Below the pieces are notes generated by a model that did no database searches, was not told where the DNA came from, and was given only the letters and a program-made list of their open reading frames with translations. A program made the position numbers and the translations under genes. A stretch of DNA of 64,000 nt from Hyphomicrobiales bacterium. Lineage in GTDB: Bacteria > Pseudomonadota > Alphaproteobacteria > Rhizobiales > Rhizobiaceae. The stretch covers positions 1 to 64,000 of the forward strand of contig UBKJ01000033.1 in assembly GCA_900465915.1 (NCBI GenBank). Reading direction: 5' to 3'. This document shows, one piece after another, positions 34,598 through 43,405 of the stretch (position 1 is the stretch's first letter; each line of letters begins with the position of its first letter).

Positions 34598-35577
34598 GAC
34601 AGGTCGATCCTCGAATCGAGCCGCGCATAGATGAGGTCGGTGACCAGATTGACGATCACCACCAGGATCGAGCACAGAAAGATGATGCCCATCAAGGTGT
34701 TGAGGTCGCGCTTTATCACGGAGGTGTAGGCGAGCTGGCCGAGCCCCGGCAGCGAGAAGATCGTCTCGATCACCACCGATCCGCCCAGCACGGTCGAAAA
34801 TTGCAGCCCCAGCAGCGTCACCACCGGCAAAAGCGCGTTGCGCATGATGTGGTGGAACATCAGCCGCGCGCCGCTGACGCCCTTGGCGCGCGCGGTGCGG
34901 ACATAGTCGAGGTCCTCGACCTCCAGCACGCTGGTGCGCATCAGGCGCATGTAGAAGGCGAGATAGATGAGCGATAGCGCCGTGGCCGGCAGGACGAGAT
35001 GCACGGCGATGTCCTCGACGTTCTTCCAGCCGGTGTAGAAGCCGCCCAGCGACTGGTAGCCGCCGACCGGCAGCCAGCCGAGCTTGACCGAGAAGACCAG
35101 CATCAGGATCAGGCTGAGGAAGAAGCTGGGCATGGCGTAGAAGACGAGGCCCAGCGTCGAGATGACGTTGTCGGCGAGGCTGTAGGCGCGCCGCGCCGCG
35201 AAGGCGCCCAGCGCCACGCCGAAGACGAAGGCGGCGGAAAGCGAGGTGGCCATCAAAAGGAGCGTCGGAACGAGGCGGGCCATCAGCACGTCCAGCACCG
35301 GCTGCTCATAGACATAGGACCAGCCGAAATCGAAGCGCGCCAGCTTGGTCATGTAGATCCAGAGCTGCACCCAGACCGGGCGATCCAGCCCGTATTCGAC
35401 GCGCAGATTGGCCACGAATTGCGGATCCGCGCCGCCCATGTCGCCGACCAGCGCGTCGACCGTGTCGCCGGGGGCGAGCTTGATCAGCAGGAACGCGCCG
35501 ATCATGATCAGGAGAATGACCGGGATCGCCTGTAGGATGCGCCGCAGCGCGAAAGTCAGGAGCGGGGGCAGGGGCAT
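34594..35577 (-). CDS. Dipeptide-type ABC permease, DppB-like
   Basis: 327 residues, six membrane segments. LRRILQAIPVILLIMIGAFL start, EYGLDRPVWVQ, and the EAA loop LEVEDLDYVRTARAKGVSG with the C-terminal ETIFSLPGLGQLAYTSVIKRD block characteristic of DppB/OppB. It begins 70 bp after the substrate-binding-protein gene. Confidence 0.95.
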   Translation of the reverse strand: MPLPPLLTFALRRILQAIPVILLIMIGAFLLIKLAPGDTVDALVGDMGGADPQFVANLRVEYGLDRPVWVQLWIYMTKLARFDFGWSYVYEQPVLDVLMARLVPTLLLMATSLSAAFVFGVALGAFAARRAYSLADNVISTLGLVFYAMPSFFLSLILMLVFSVKLGWLPVGGYQSLGGFYTGWKNVEDIAVHLVLPATALSLIYLAFYMRLMRTSVLEVEDLDYVRTARAKGVSGARLMFHHIMRNALLPVVTLLGLQFSTVLGGSVVIETIFSLPGLGQLAYTSVIKRDLNTLMGIIFLCSILVVIVNLVTDLIYARLDSRIDLS

Positions 35578-35647
35578 TGCGGGCCTTTCGGCGGAAGACG
35601 GCGAGGGCAGGAGGGCCGCCGCCGGCGGACCGGCGGCGGCTAAAGGC

Positions 35648-37237
35648 TTACTGGTCGAGCCAGAGATCGTACCAGCTCGACGAATCCCAGCGCGGCGTGT
35701 TGTGGTGGTTCTTCAGCGCCTTGTTGGTGACGCCGATGAAAGGATGCTCGATGGCGAAGATCACCGGCAGGTCCTTCATTTCGAGCTGCTGGATCTGGTG
35801 GTAGAGATCGGCGCGCTTGGCGGGGTCGAGCTCCGTCGCGGCGCGGTCGATCAGGCTGTCCATCTCGTCCGACTTGTAGCCGAACTGGTTGGACCAGGCC
35901 GTGCCGGCCGGCGCGCCGGAGCGCAGCCAGACGGTGGTGGAGACCGCCGGATCGGAGCGGAACTGGTGCCAGCCATTGGCGGTGTCGAAATCGTGGTCGC
36001 GATAGACGCCGTTGAGGAAGCCCGGCGCGTCGTTGGTCATGAGGTCGACCTCAATGCCCACTTCCTTCATCGCCTGCTTGAAATATTCGGCCCAGAGCTG
36101 GGTGTATTCGCCCCAGGGCGCCGGGCGATGGCGCAGCTTGAAGCGGATGCCGTCCGGCCCGACCGGATAGCCGGCTTCGTCGAGCAGCTTCTTGGCCTTC
36201 TCTACGTCATAGGGATAGGTCTGCACCTGGTCGGTGTAGTTGGCGCCGCCGGTGGACGGGATGGGCCCGCGGCCCGGCTTGGCGTAACCGTGCATGATGG
36301 TCTTGATGGCGAAGTCGATGTCGAGCGCGTGATAGATCGCCTGGCGGACCTTCAGATTGGCGAGGATCGGGTTGCGCAGGTTGAACTCGATGGTCGAATG
36401 CGCCACGTTGTTCTCAAAACCCTTGGGGCCGGTGTCGAAGCGCCCATCCTTCTGCAGCCGCTCGGTGTCGGACATGGAGATGCCGTTGAAGGCCGTCTCC
36501 ATCAACTCGCCCGATTCCAGCGCGGCGGCGGCGGCCGCCTTGTCCGGCATGAAGCGCCAGATGATGCGGTCGAGATAGGGATATTGCTTGCCGCGCCAAT
36601 AATCGTCGTTGCGCTCGGCGATGATGTACTGGCCGCGCTCATATTTGACGAACTTGAACGGGCCGGTGCCGACCGGGGCGGAATTGTACTTGTTCTTGAG
36701 GATGTCGGTGCCTTCATAGAGGTGCTTGGGCACCGGATGGCCGAGATCGGGCATGGCGGCGACCAGCAGGTCCAGCGGCATGGGCTTGGAATAGCGGAAC
36801 ACGGCGGTATGCGGATCGGGGCAGTCCACGGCGTCGAGATTGGCCTGCAAAGTGCTGGAATAGTTCAGCAATTTCTTCCACAGGTTCATGGCGCTGAAGG
36901 AGACGTCGTCGCAGGTGAAGGGCTGGCCGTCGTGCCAGCGCACGTTCTCGCGCAGCTTGAAGGTGATCGCCTTGCCGTCGGGCGAGGAGGACCAGCTCGT
37001 GGCCAGCACCGGCACGTAGCCATCATAGGAGCGGTCGATCAGCGGCTCCATGATGCGGCCGGTGATCTGGTAGACGCCGGTGGAGGCGCGCAGGGCGGGA
37101 TTGAGCACGCCCTGTTCGGTGTTCATATGGACGACGACCGTGCCGCCGCGCTTCGGCTCGTCGGCGGCGTGGGCCAGCGTGGCCGAAAGCGCCAGCGCGC
37201 CCAGAAACAGGCCGAAGCCGGTTTTCCTGATATGCAT
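35648..37237 (-). CDS. ABC transporter substrate-binding protein, family 5 (peptide/opine type)
   Basis: 529 residues. Sec signal peptide MHIRKTGFGLFLGALALSAT then LAHA|AD. The mature protein has the SBP_bac_5 layout: RGGTVVVHMNTEQGVLNP, TFKLRENVRWHDGQPFTCDD and DFDTANGWHQFRSDPAVSTT. Periplasmic receptor for a peptide-, opine- or glycosidic-like ligand. First gene of the seven-gene operon and the best place for the promoter (AT-rich region 37300-37450). Confidence 0.94.
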   Translation of the reverse strand: MHIRKTGFGLFLGALALSATLAHAADEPKRGGTVVVHMNTEQGVLNPALRASTGVYQITGRIMEPLIDRSYDGYVPVLATSWSSSPDGKAITFKLRENVRWHDGQPFTCDDVSFSAMNLWKKLLNYSSTLQANLDAVDCPDPHTAVFRYSKPMPLDLLVAAMPDLGHPVPKHLYEGTDILKNKYNSAPVGTGPFKFVKYERGQYIIAERNDDYWRGKQYPYLDRIIWRFMPDKAAAAAALESGELMETAFNGISMSDTERLQKDGRFDTGPKGFENNVAHSTIEFNLRNPILANLKVRQAIYHALDIDFAIKTIMHGYAKPGRGPIPSTGGANYTDQVQTYPYDVEKAKKLLDEAGYPVGPDGIRFKLRHRPAPWGEYTQLWAEYFKQAMKEVGIEVDLMTNDAPGFLNGVYRDHDFDTANGWHQFRSDPAVSTTVWLRSGAPAGTAWSNQFGYKSDEMDSLIDRAATELDPAKRADLYHQIQQLEMKDLPVIFAIEHPFIGVTNKALKNHHNTPRWDSSSWYDLWLDQ

Positions 37238-37555
37238 GACATGTTCCCCGTGAGGTCATGAAGGGAGAGGTTCCTTCCTCTTTTCCTCCATGGCCAGCTC
37301 TTGTTCAAGTCCCTGAAATTGCTTCAAAAGCAGCTTCGGGAACCATTTTTTCCTTGCAAGCACCGTCATGCTAGAATCTGCTCGGATTTTGTCAATAAAA
37401 ACTAATATGGCATCTGAAATTAGTATAAAATACCGATTGTATCAGGCTAAAAAAGGGTGATTTTCTACGAATCCGGTTTGAGCCGGATGGATTTCGCTCC
37501 CTCCCGGCCGAAATTCGGCCTTCCCGTTTCCCATCCCTATGAAAGGCGGAACTTC
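37238..37555. promoter_or_regulatory. AT-rich divergent control region with a 6-bp palindrome
   Basis: This 318-bp stretch separates the SBP operon (minus) from the VOC gene (plus) and is far more AT-rich (about 37280-37450) than its surroundings. An ACTAAT...ATTAGT inverted repeat at 37401-37406 and 37419-37424 (18-bp centre spacing) is a plausible operator, next to TATAAAAT at 37424-37431. No coding sequence. No regulator gene is linked, so the controlling protein is unknown. Confidence 0.5.
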
Positions 37556-38410
37556 ATGTCGCATCCTGTCAAAGGCGTCGATCACGTTTTCCTTCTGGTC
37601 GACGATCTGGAGCGCAGCGCCGGCCACTGGCGCCGGCTCGGCTTCACCTTGAGCCCGCGCGGCCTGCACAGCAAGGAAAAGGGCACTGGCAACTACACGA
37701 TCATGCTGCAGGACGATTATGTCGAGCTGCTGGGCATCGTGGCCGAGACGCCGGGCAACCTGCACCAGCGCGAGAAGCTCGCCGCCGAAGGCGAGGGCTT
37801 GCACGCCATCGCCTGCCGCATCGCCAATGCGCGCGACGCCAAGGCTGGACTGACGGAATTGAACATCGCCACCGGCGATGTGGGCGCCTTCTCGCGTCCG
37901 GTGCAATTGCCGGGCGGCGGCGAGGGCGTGGCCGCCTTCGAGACCGTCTCCTTCGACGACGCGGAAGTTCCGCAGGGCATGATGTTCATGTGCCAGCACA
38001 AGACGCGCGACACGGTGTGGCTGCCGGAATTGCAGGAGCACGCCAACGGCGCGCAGGAGATCGCCGCCATCGTCGCCATTTCCGCCTCGCCGGAAGCCGA
38101 CGCCGCGCGCTACGCCCGCCTGTTCGCGGAAGGAAGCGTGACGGTCAGGGACGGCGTCGCCATCGTGAGCACGGGGCCGCGTTCGGCCGAGATCCTGGTC
38201 GCCTCGCCGGAAGCTGCGGCGCGGCTTTATCCGGGCGTGGACCTCGCCGCCACGCCGAAAAAGGCTTTCGCGGCGCTGCGCATCCGCGTGCGCTCGCTCG
38301 ACGCGGCCAAGGCGGCGCTCAAGGCCAACGGCGTCGCCTGGACGGAGACGCCATCGGGCCTCGCCGCCGCGCCGGCCGACGCCGACGGGACCTTGCTGGA
38401 GCTCGTGTAA
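37556..38410 (+). CDS. VOC-family (glyoxalase/dioxygenase fold) protein
   Basis: 284 residues. Begins GVDHVFLLVDDLERSAGHW, the first strand of a VOC unit with a metal-ligand-position histidine, followed by a second, more diverged half: the glyoxalase-like family with two paired domains. A C-terminal metal glutamate (DGTLLELV) is present. Could be a lyase, isomerase or binding protein; the substrate is unknown. The ATG at 37556 (MSHPVKGVDHVF) follows GAAAGGCGG. Divergent from the SBP operon, so the two may share control and substrate chemistry. Confidence 0.85.
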   Translation: MSHPVKGVDHVFLLVDDLERSAGHWRRLGFTLSPRGLHSKEKGTGNYTIMLQDDYVELLGIVAETPGNLHQREKLAAEGEGLHAIACRIANARDAKAGLTELNIATGDVGAFSRPVQLPGGGEGVAAFETVSFDDAEVPQGMMFMCQHKTRDTVWLPELQEHANGAQEIAAIVAISASPEADAARYARLFAEGSVTVRDGVAIVSTGPRSAEILVASPEAAARLYPGVDLAATPKKAFAALRIRVRSLDAAKAALKANGVAWTETPSGLAAAPADADGTLLELV

Positions 38411-38412
38411 GA

Positions 38413-38446
38413 AAAAGGCCCGGAAGGTTTTCCTTCCGGGCCTTTT
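38413..38446. terminator. Bidirectional terminator (VOC gene / serA)
   Basis: Perfect 15-bp arms (38413-38427 and 38432-38446) with a TTTT loop and AAAA/TTTT ends. It fills the 38-bp space between the two convergent stops. Confidence 0.96.
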
Positions 38447-38448
38447 CA

Positions 38449-39684
38449 TCAGTAAAGCAGGCGGGCCCGGATCGTGCCGGGAATATCGCGCAGCGCCTGC
38501 AATATGTCGGCGCTGTCCGCTACCGCGTCGGCCTCGATCACCACATAGCCCACTTCGCCGTCGGTCTGGAGAAACTGGCTGGCGATGTTGACGCCGTGGC
38601 TGGAAAAGATGCCGGCCAGGTGGTTGAGGATGCCGGGGCGGTTTTCATGCACATGCATGAAGCGCGTGCCGGTGGGACGCGGGGCTAGCTGCACCTGCGG
38701 GAAATTGACCGCGCCGAGCGTCGAGCCAACATCGGAATATTCCACCAGCTTGCGGGAGACTTCCGCGCCGATGCGCTCCTGCGCTTCCTCGGTCGAGCCG
38801 CCGATATGCGGCGTCAAGATGACGTTCTCGATCCCTTGTAGCGGCGAGGCGAAGCGCTCGTTGTTGGAGGCGGGCTCCACCGGGAACACGTCGATGGCCG
38901 CGCCCGCCAGATGGCCTTCCTTCAGCACCTTGGCCAGCGCATCGAGATCCACCACCGAGCCGCGCGCATTGTTGATGAGGAAGGAGCCCTTCTTCATCAG
39001 CCGCAGCTTTTCCTCGGTGATCATCTTGGCGGTCGACTTGTTCGACGGCACGTGGAGGCTGATCACGTCCGAGGTGGCGAGCAGGTCCTCGAGGCTGTCG
39101 GCCGGCATGACGTTGCCGTGCTGGAGCTTGTCGGTGGTGTCGAAAAAGCGCACGGTCATGCCGAGGCTCTCGGCCAGATAGCCGACCTGCGAGCCGATAT
39201 TGCCGTAGCCGACGATGCCGAGCGTCTTGCCGCGCACTTCGCGGCTGCCGGTGGCGGTCTTGTCCCAGCCGCCGGCATGCGCGGAGACCGAGCGCGGGAA
39301 GATGCGGCGCATCAGCATGACGATCTCGCCGATCACCAGCTCCGCCACCGAGCGCGTGTTGGAGAAGGGCGCGTTGAACACCGGCACGCCGCGCTTGCGC
39401 GCCGCCTTGAGGTCGACCTGGTTGGTGCCGACCGAGAAGCAGCCCACGGCGACGAGACGCTGCGCGGCGGCGAAAATTTCCTCGGTGAGCTGGGTGCGCG
39501 AGCGGATGCCGACGATATGGGCCGTGGAGATGGCCTTGATGAGATCGGCCTTGTCCAGCGCCTTGGGCAGGTGGACGACATTGGTGTAGCCGGCTTGGCG
39601 GAAGTAATCCACGGCGGACTGGTTGATGCCTTCGAGAAGGAGAACGTTGATGCGGTCTCGGGCGAGGGAGAGACGTTCGGTCAT
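38449..39684 (-). CDS. serA: D-3-phosphoglycerate dehydrogenase, short ACT-containing form
   Basis: 411 residues, NAD-dependent first step of serine synthesis. NAD-binding GYGNIG at 159-164; the catalytic Arg/Glu/His set around INNARGSVVDLDAL and LTPHIGGSTEEAQERIG; C-terminal ACT domain (FMHVHENRPGILNHLAGIFS) ending TIRARLLY, almost as in E. coli SerA, which is inhibited by serine through this domain. Many rhizobia use a longer ~530-residue SerA, so the E. coli-like type is notable. Start ATG 39684. Confidence 0.95.
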   Translation of the reverse strand: MTERLSLARDRINVLLLEGINQSAVDYFRQAGYTNVVHLPKALDKADLIKAISTAHIVGIRSRTQLTEEIFAAAQRLVAVGCFSVGTNQVDLKAARKRGVPVFNAPFSNTRSVAELVIGEIVMLMRRIFPRSVSAHAGGWDKTATGSREVRGKTLGIVGYGNIGSQVGYLAESLGMTVRFFDTTDKLQHGNVMPADSLEDLLATSDVISLHVPSNKSTAKMITEEKLRLMKKGSFLINNARGSVVDLDALAKVLKEGHLAGAAIDVFPVEPASNNERFASPLQGIENVILTPHIGGSTEEAQERIGAEVSRKLVEYSDVGSTLGAVNFPQVQLAPRPTGTRFMHVHENRPGILNHLAGIFSSHGVNIASQFLQTDGEVGYVVIEADAVADSADILQALRDIPGTIRARLLY

Positions 39685-39768
39685 GATGGGAGGGTTCCGG
39701 GGAGACAGGAGGATTATTCCGATAACGACATGGGCTAAACCGAAAACGGCGTCAATGCAAAATTCGCG

Positions 39769-40713
39769 TTACCGATCGGCGAAGGCGGCGGCGATGGCCT
39801 CGCGCGGGGCGCCGGCGGCCAGAAGCTGGGCGAGAAGAATGCGCGCCTGGCCCGGCCGCAGCGTCGCGGCGTGGATCGCGCCGGCCCGCGCCAGGTCGTG
39901 ACCGCCGCCTCCGCCGCCATAGATCGGCGCGAGCAGCCCGTCCGGCGCGCGGCTGGACGTCGCCACGGTCACGCCGCGCGCAGCACATTCGCGCACCGCC
40001 TCGACGACTGCCCGCGTGGCGTTGCCCGAGCCCAGCGCCGCCAGCACAACGCCTTGCGCGCCGACGGCGAGGCTGGCGTGGATATGCGTGGCGTCGCAGC
40101 CGGGATAGATTGCGACCAGATCGACCCGCAGCGCGTCGACACGGCCAGGCAGCGGCGCGATCGCCGGCATGGCGATATCGCGGGCGCGGCGGAAGGCGTC
40201 GGGACTGTCGCTGCTGAATTTATAGAGGCCCCAGACCGGCAGGACCCGCCCGCCTAAGGCGACGAGAACGCCGCGCGGGGCGACCCGTTCGGCGAGCGTC
40301 AGTTCGACGGCGCGGCGCAGATTGGCCGGGCCGTCGGACAGCGGATGATCGGCGGTGAATTGCGCGCCGGTGAAGACGATCGGCTTGCGCGGCGCGTTCT
40401 GCAAGGCGACGAGCAGCGCCGTCTCCTCCATCGCGTCGGTGCCGTGCAGAACCACCACGGCGTCGGCCGCGTCGTCGTCGAGCTGGGCCTTCACGGCGTC
40501 GCTGATCGCCTGCATGTCGGCGAGCGTCAGGGAGGACGAATCCTTCGCCATCAGGTCGAGCGCGCGCAGTTCGGCGATCCCGTCCGCGGCCGCCAGAAGA
40601 TCGTCGCCGGAAAGCTCCGGCGCGGCGCCGTCCGTCGTTTGCGTCGAGGCGATGGTGCCGCCGGTGGCGATCACCGTCACCCTTGGCCGGGCATGTGCGG
40701 CGCTGCGCGTCAC
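39769..40713 (-). CDS. L-asparaginase (type I/II family)
   Basis: 314 residues. Both catalytic threonine blocks are present: VIATGGTIAST (Thr20) and VVLHGTDAMEETALL (Thr92-Asp93). No convincing signal peptide, so cytoplasmic. The start is a GTG at 40713 that overlaps the FkbM stop in a GTGA arrangement, so translation is coupled; longer in-frame starts run through the methyltransferase gene. GGGGGGHD near the end is an unusual glycine run. Confidence 0.88.
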   Translation of the reverse strand: MTRSAAHARPRVTVIATGGTIASTQTTDGAAPELSGDDLLAAADGIAELRALDLMAKDSSSLTLADMQAISDAVKAQLDDDAADAVVVLHGTDAMEETALLVALQNAPRKPIVFTGAQFTADHPLSDGPANLRRAVELTLAERVAPRGVLVALGGRVLPVWGLYKFSSDSPDAFRRARDIAMPAIAPLPGRVDALRVDLVAIYPGCDATHIHASLAVGAQGVVLAALGSGNATRAVVEAVRECAARGVTVATSSRAPDGLLAPIYGGGGGGHDLARAGAIHAATLRPGQARILLAQLLAAGAPREAIAAAFADR

Positions 40714-41414
40714 GCCGTCAGTCCGGCCGGGGCTTCCGGCTCGTATTCGCGCGGGCCGTCGTCCTGCGAGAACAGAACGCACGGTCCCTGCGAGCCGCGC
40801 GGATCGTAGGCGAAGCCCTTTTCGGCCAGGGCGCAGGTGATGTCGCGCACGCCCGCGAGACCGTAGAGATGGTCGTGGAGTTCGAGAAAAATGCGCTCCA
40901 CGCCCGGCAGCGCCGCGTCGCGCAGCAGGGCCCGTTCCGCGCCCTCGATGTCCATCACCAGCACGTTGACGGCGTTGGCGGCGATGAAGTCGTCGATATT
41001 GGCCGAGGACAGCGAGATTTCGCGCTCGAACGGGCCCTGGTCGCGGTCCATCGACGACATCCACAGGTCCTTGCGGACATAGAACGGGAAATGACCCGGC
41101 TGGCCGGCGGTCAGGAGCCCCTGCGACAGGACGACGTTCTCCACCGCGTTGGCGCGGATGACGCGTTCGGCCAGTTCGGCGGTGGCGGGATTGGCCTCGA
41201 AGGCCCAGATGCGCACGTCCGGCACGCGCGCCATCAGCGAGGTGATGACGCAGATGCCGCAGCCCAGCTCCAGGATGCGATCCTTCGGACGCACGGCGCG
41301 GAAGACCGAGCGCGCCTCCTTGGCCTCGTATTCGCCGCTCGCCAGCGCGCGCCAGATCACCGGGGAAACGTCGTCTTCAGCGAGCGGTACGGTCACTCCA
41401 TGGACGGTCAGCAT
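40710..41414 (-). CDS. FkbM-family methyltransferase
   Basis: 234 residues. SAM-binding motif I ILELGCGICVITSLMA, post-I acidic residue in FEANPATAELAERVIRAN, and the family motif VLVMDIEGAERALLRD. FkbM enzymes O-methylate sugars or polyketides. The acceptor is unknown and no glycan or polyketide genes adjoin it. It lies 33 bp after the GGDEF-EAL gene and is overlapped by the asparaginase start. Confidence 0.88.
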   Translation of the reverse strand: MLTVHGVTVPLAEDDVSPVIWRALASGEYEAKEARSVFRAVRPKDRILELGCGICVITSLMARVPDVRIWAFEANPATAELAERVIRANAVENVVLSQGLLTAGQPGHFPFYVRKDLWMSSMDRDQGPFEREISLSSANIDDFIAANAVNVLVMDIEGAERALLRDAALPGVERIFLELHDHLYGLAGVRDITCALAEKGFAYDPRGSQGPCVLFSQDDGPREYEPEAPAGLTA

Positions 41415-41447
41415 GGCGGGGTCATGTTCCTTTGAATGCGTGGGTAA

Positions 41448-43397
41448 TCAGTGGTTGACCGCGGCGAGGCGGCGCAGGCCGACAAGCCGCTCCACCGGCA
41501 TCGGCCGGCCGAGAAGATAGCCCTGCGCCTGGTCGCAGCCGAGCCGGCGCAGGCATTCGTACTGCTCCTCGGTCTCGACGCCCTCGGCCAGCGTGGTCAT
41601 GCCGAGGCTGCGGCCGATGCCGATGACGAATTCGACGATCGACAGCGCCTCCGGGCGCGTGGTGATGTCCTGGATGAAGGACTGGTCGATCTTGATCTTG
41701 TCGAAGGGCAGGTTGCGCAGGCTGCCGAGCGAGGAATAGCCGGTGCCGAAATCGTCCATGGCGATATGGACGCCGACATGCTTCATGGCGCGCAGCGTGG
41801 CGAGCGTCGTCTCGCTGCGGTCCATCAGCACGGATTCGGTGATCTCCAGCTCGAGCCGGCTGGGGTCGAGGCCGGCGGCGTCGAGCGCGCCGATGATGTT
41901 CTGGATCAGCGTGCGGCTGCGGAACTGCATCGGCGACAGGTTGACGGCGATCCGGTAGCCGTCCCGCCACCGCGCCGCCTCAAGGCAGGCCGTGCGCAGC
42001 ACCCAGTCGCCGATGGAATGGATCAGGCCGGTCTTTTCCGCCACCGGAATGAAATCGGCCGGCGAGACCATGCCGCGCGTCGGATGCGCCCAGCGCAGCA
42101 GCGCCTCGTAGCCGCAGATCTTGCGCGTGTCCATGTCGGCCTGCGGCTGGTAGTAAAGCTCCATCTCGCCGTTCTGCAGCGCGTTCTGCAGATCGGCCTC
42201 CAGCGACTTCTTCTCCTTCCACTTCACTTCCATCTGCGACTGGAACACGGCGCAGCGGCCGGCCCCCAGCGCCTTGGCCTCGTAAAGCGCCAGGTCCGCC
42301 TGCTTGAACAATTCGTCCGCCGTCGAGCCGTCGCGCGAGATCGCCACGCCGACGCAGGTGCCGATCTTGATCTCGCTGCCGTCGAGCCGGTAGGGCTGGT
42401 TGATCTCCTGCATGATGCGGTTGGCGAGCTCCAGCGCAGCGCTCTCCTCGACCCCGCCGCTCAGCACCGCGAATTCGTCGCCGCCGAGCCGGCAGATGAG
42501 GTCGTCGCGGCCGATCAGCGTCGACAGCCGCGCCGCCACCGCCTGCAAGAGCGCGTCGCCGACGTCGTGGCCCAGCGTGTCGTTGACGTCCTTGAAGCCG
42601 TCGAGGTCGAGCAGCAGGATCGCCGCCGCCGGCCCCTTTTTTCCGGCCATGGCCAGCCGCTTCTCCAGGTTCTGGCGGAACAGGATGCGGTTCGGCAGGC
42701 CGGTCAGCGCGTCGTGGAAGGCGGCGTGCTCGAGCTGGTTGTTCTGCGCCTGCAATTCGCTCGAGGCGGCGCGTAGGTCGTCGGTCAGCCATTGCATGCG
42801 GTTATGCGCCTTGTTCAGCAAGTCGTTGTGGCGCAGAAGCATGATGACCAGCGCCACCCCGCCCAGGATCAGCCCGGCGGCCAGCGCGGTGTAGATCATG
42901 TAGAGCCGCTGCAATTCGGCCTGCGCGGCGTCGATGAGGCGGATGTCGCTCTCCATGAATTCGGAGGCCAGCGCCGTCATCTTCTTATCATAGGGCACGA
43001 GCTGGTCGAGCGCGTCGCGGATCTCGTCCGGCTTCATCGACTCCAGCCGTTCGTCCAGCATGTTGAGGATGTCGTGCACATGCGCTACCAGCGCATGCCG
43101 CTCCGGGTCCTTGTCGATGAAGGGACGCAGCGTGCCCTGCTGCAGCATGTCCATCCGTCCGAGCACGATGTCGAGCCGCAGCCGGGCTTCGTCGTAATCG
43201 ACGTTCTTCGCGCCCAGCGCATAGGCGGCGAGGCGGCTTTCCAGCGTCATATATTCGGCGACGGTCTGGCTGATCGACCAGCTGTCGTTATAGCGCGCGA
43301 ATTTCTGGAGCGTGGCCTGCCGCACCGCGATGACATAGGCGATATAGCCGGTCGCCAGCACGAAACAGCAGATGATGACTCCGAGGATTCGTCTCAC
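41448..43397 (-). CDS. Membrane-bound GGDEF-EAL c-di-GMP enzyme
   Basis: 649 residues. TM1 (about 5-24), a periplasmic helical sensor (about 25-165), TM2 (about 168-188), a coiled linker, GGDEF domain (about 225-385; intact GGDEF at 305-309) and EAL domain (about 400-640; EALLRW at 431, ITESVL, DDFGTGYSS, EGVET). Both catalytic cores look intact, so it may make or degrade c-di-GMP. The I-site arginine is replaced (GRDD). It starts 8 bp after the periplasmic molybdopterin-fold gene, which could supply the sensory input. Confidence 0.94.
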   Translation of the reverse strand: MRRILGVIICCFVLATGYIAYVIAVRQATLQKFARYNDSWSISQTVAEYMTLESRLAAYALGAKNVDYDEARLRLDIVLGRMDMLQQGTLRPFIDKDPERHALVAHVHDILNMLDERLESMKPDEIRDALDQLVPYDKKMTALASEFMESDIRLIDAAQAELQRLYMIYTALAAGLILGGVALVIMLLRHNDLLNKAHNRMQWLTDDLRAASSELQAQNNQLEHAAFHDALTGLPNRILFRQNLEKRLAMAGKKGPAAAILLLDLDGFKDVNDTLGHDVGDALLQAVAARLSTLIGRDDLICRLGGDEFAVLSGGVEESAALELANRIMQEINQPYRLDGSEIKIGTCVGVAISRDGSTADELFKQADLALYEAKALGAGRCAVFQSQMEVKWKEKKSLEADLQNALQNGEMELYYQPQADMDTRKICGYEALLRWAHPTRGMVSPADFIPVAEKTGLIHSIGDWVLRTACLEAARWRDGYRIAVNLSPMQFRSRTLIQNIIGALDAAGLDPSRLELEITESVLMDRSETTLATLRAMKHVGVHIAMDDFGTGYSSLGSLRNLPFDKIKIDQSFIQDITTRPEALSIVEFVIGIGRSLGMTTLAEGVETEEQYECLRRLGCDQAQGYLLGRPMPVERLVGLRRLAAVNH

Positions 43398-43405
43398 GTA
43401 ACGCC

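Noticed and set aside
32088..34628. 846-codon frame suggesting a permease-ATPase fusion
   Set aside because: The N-terminal 300 residues are an out-of-frame reading of the DppC-like gene; the ATPase begins at 33728 with an ATGA overlap.
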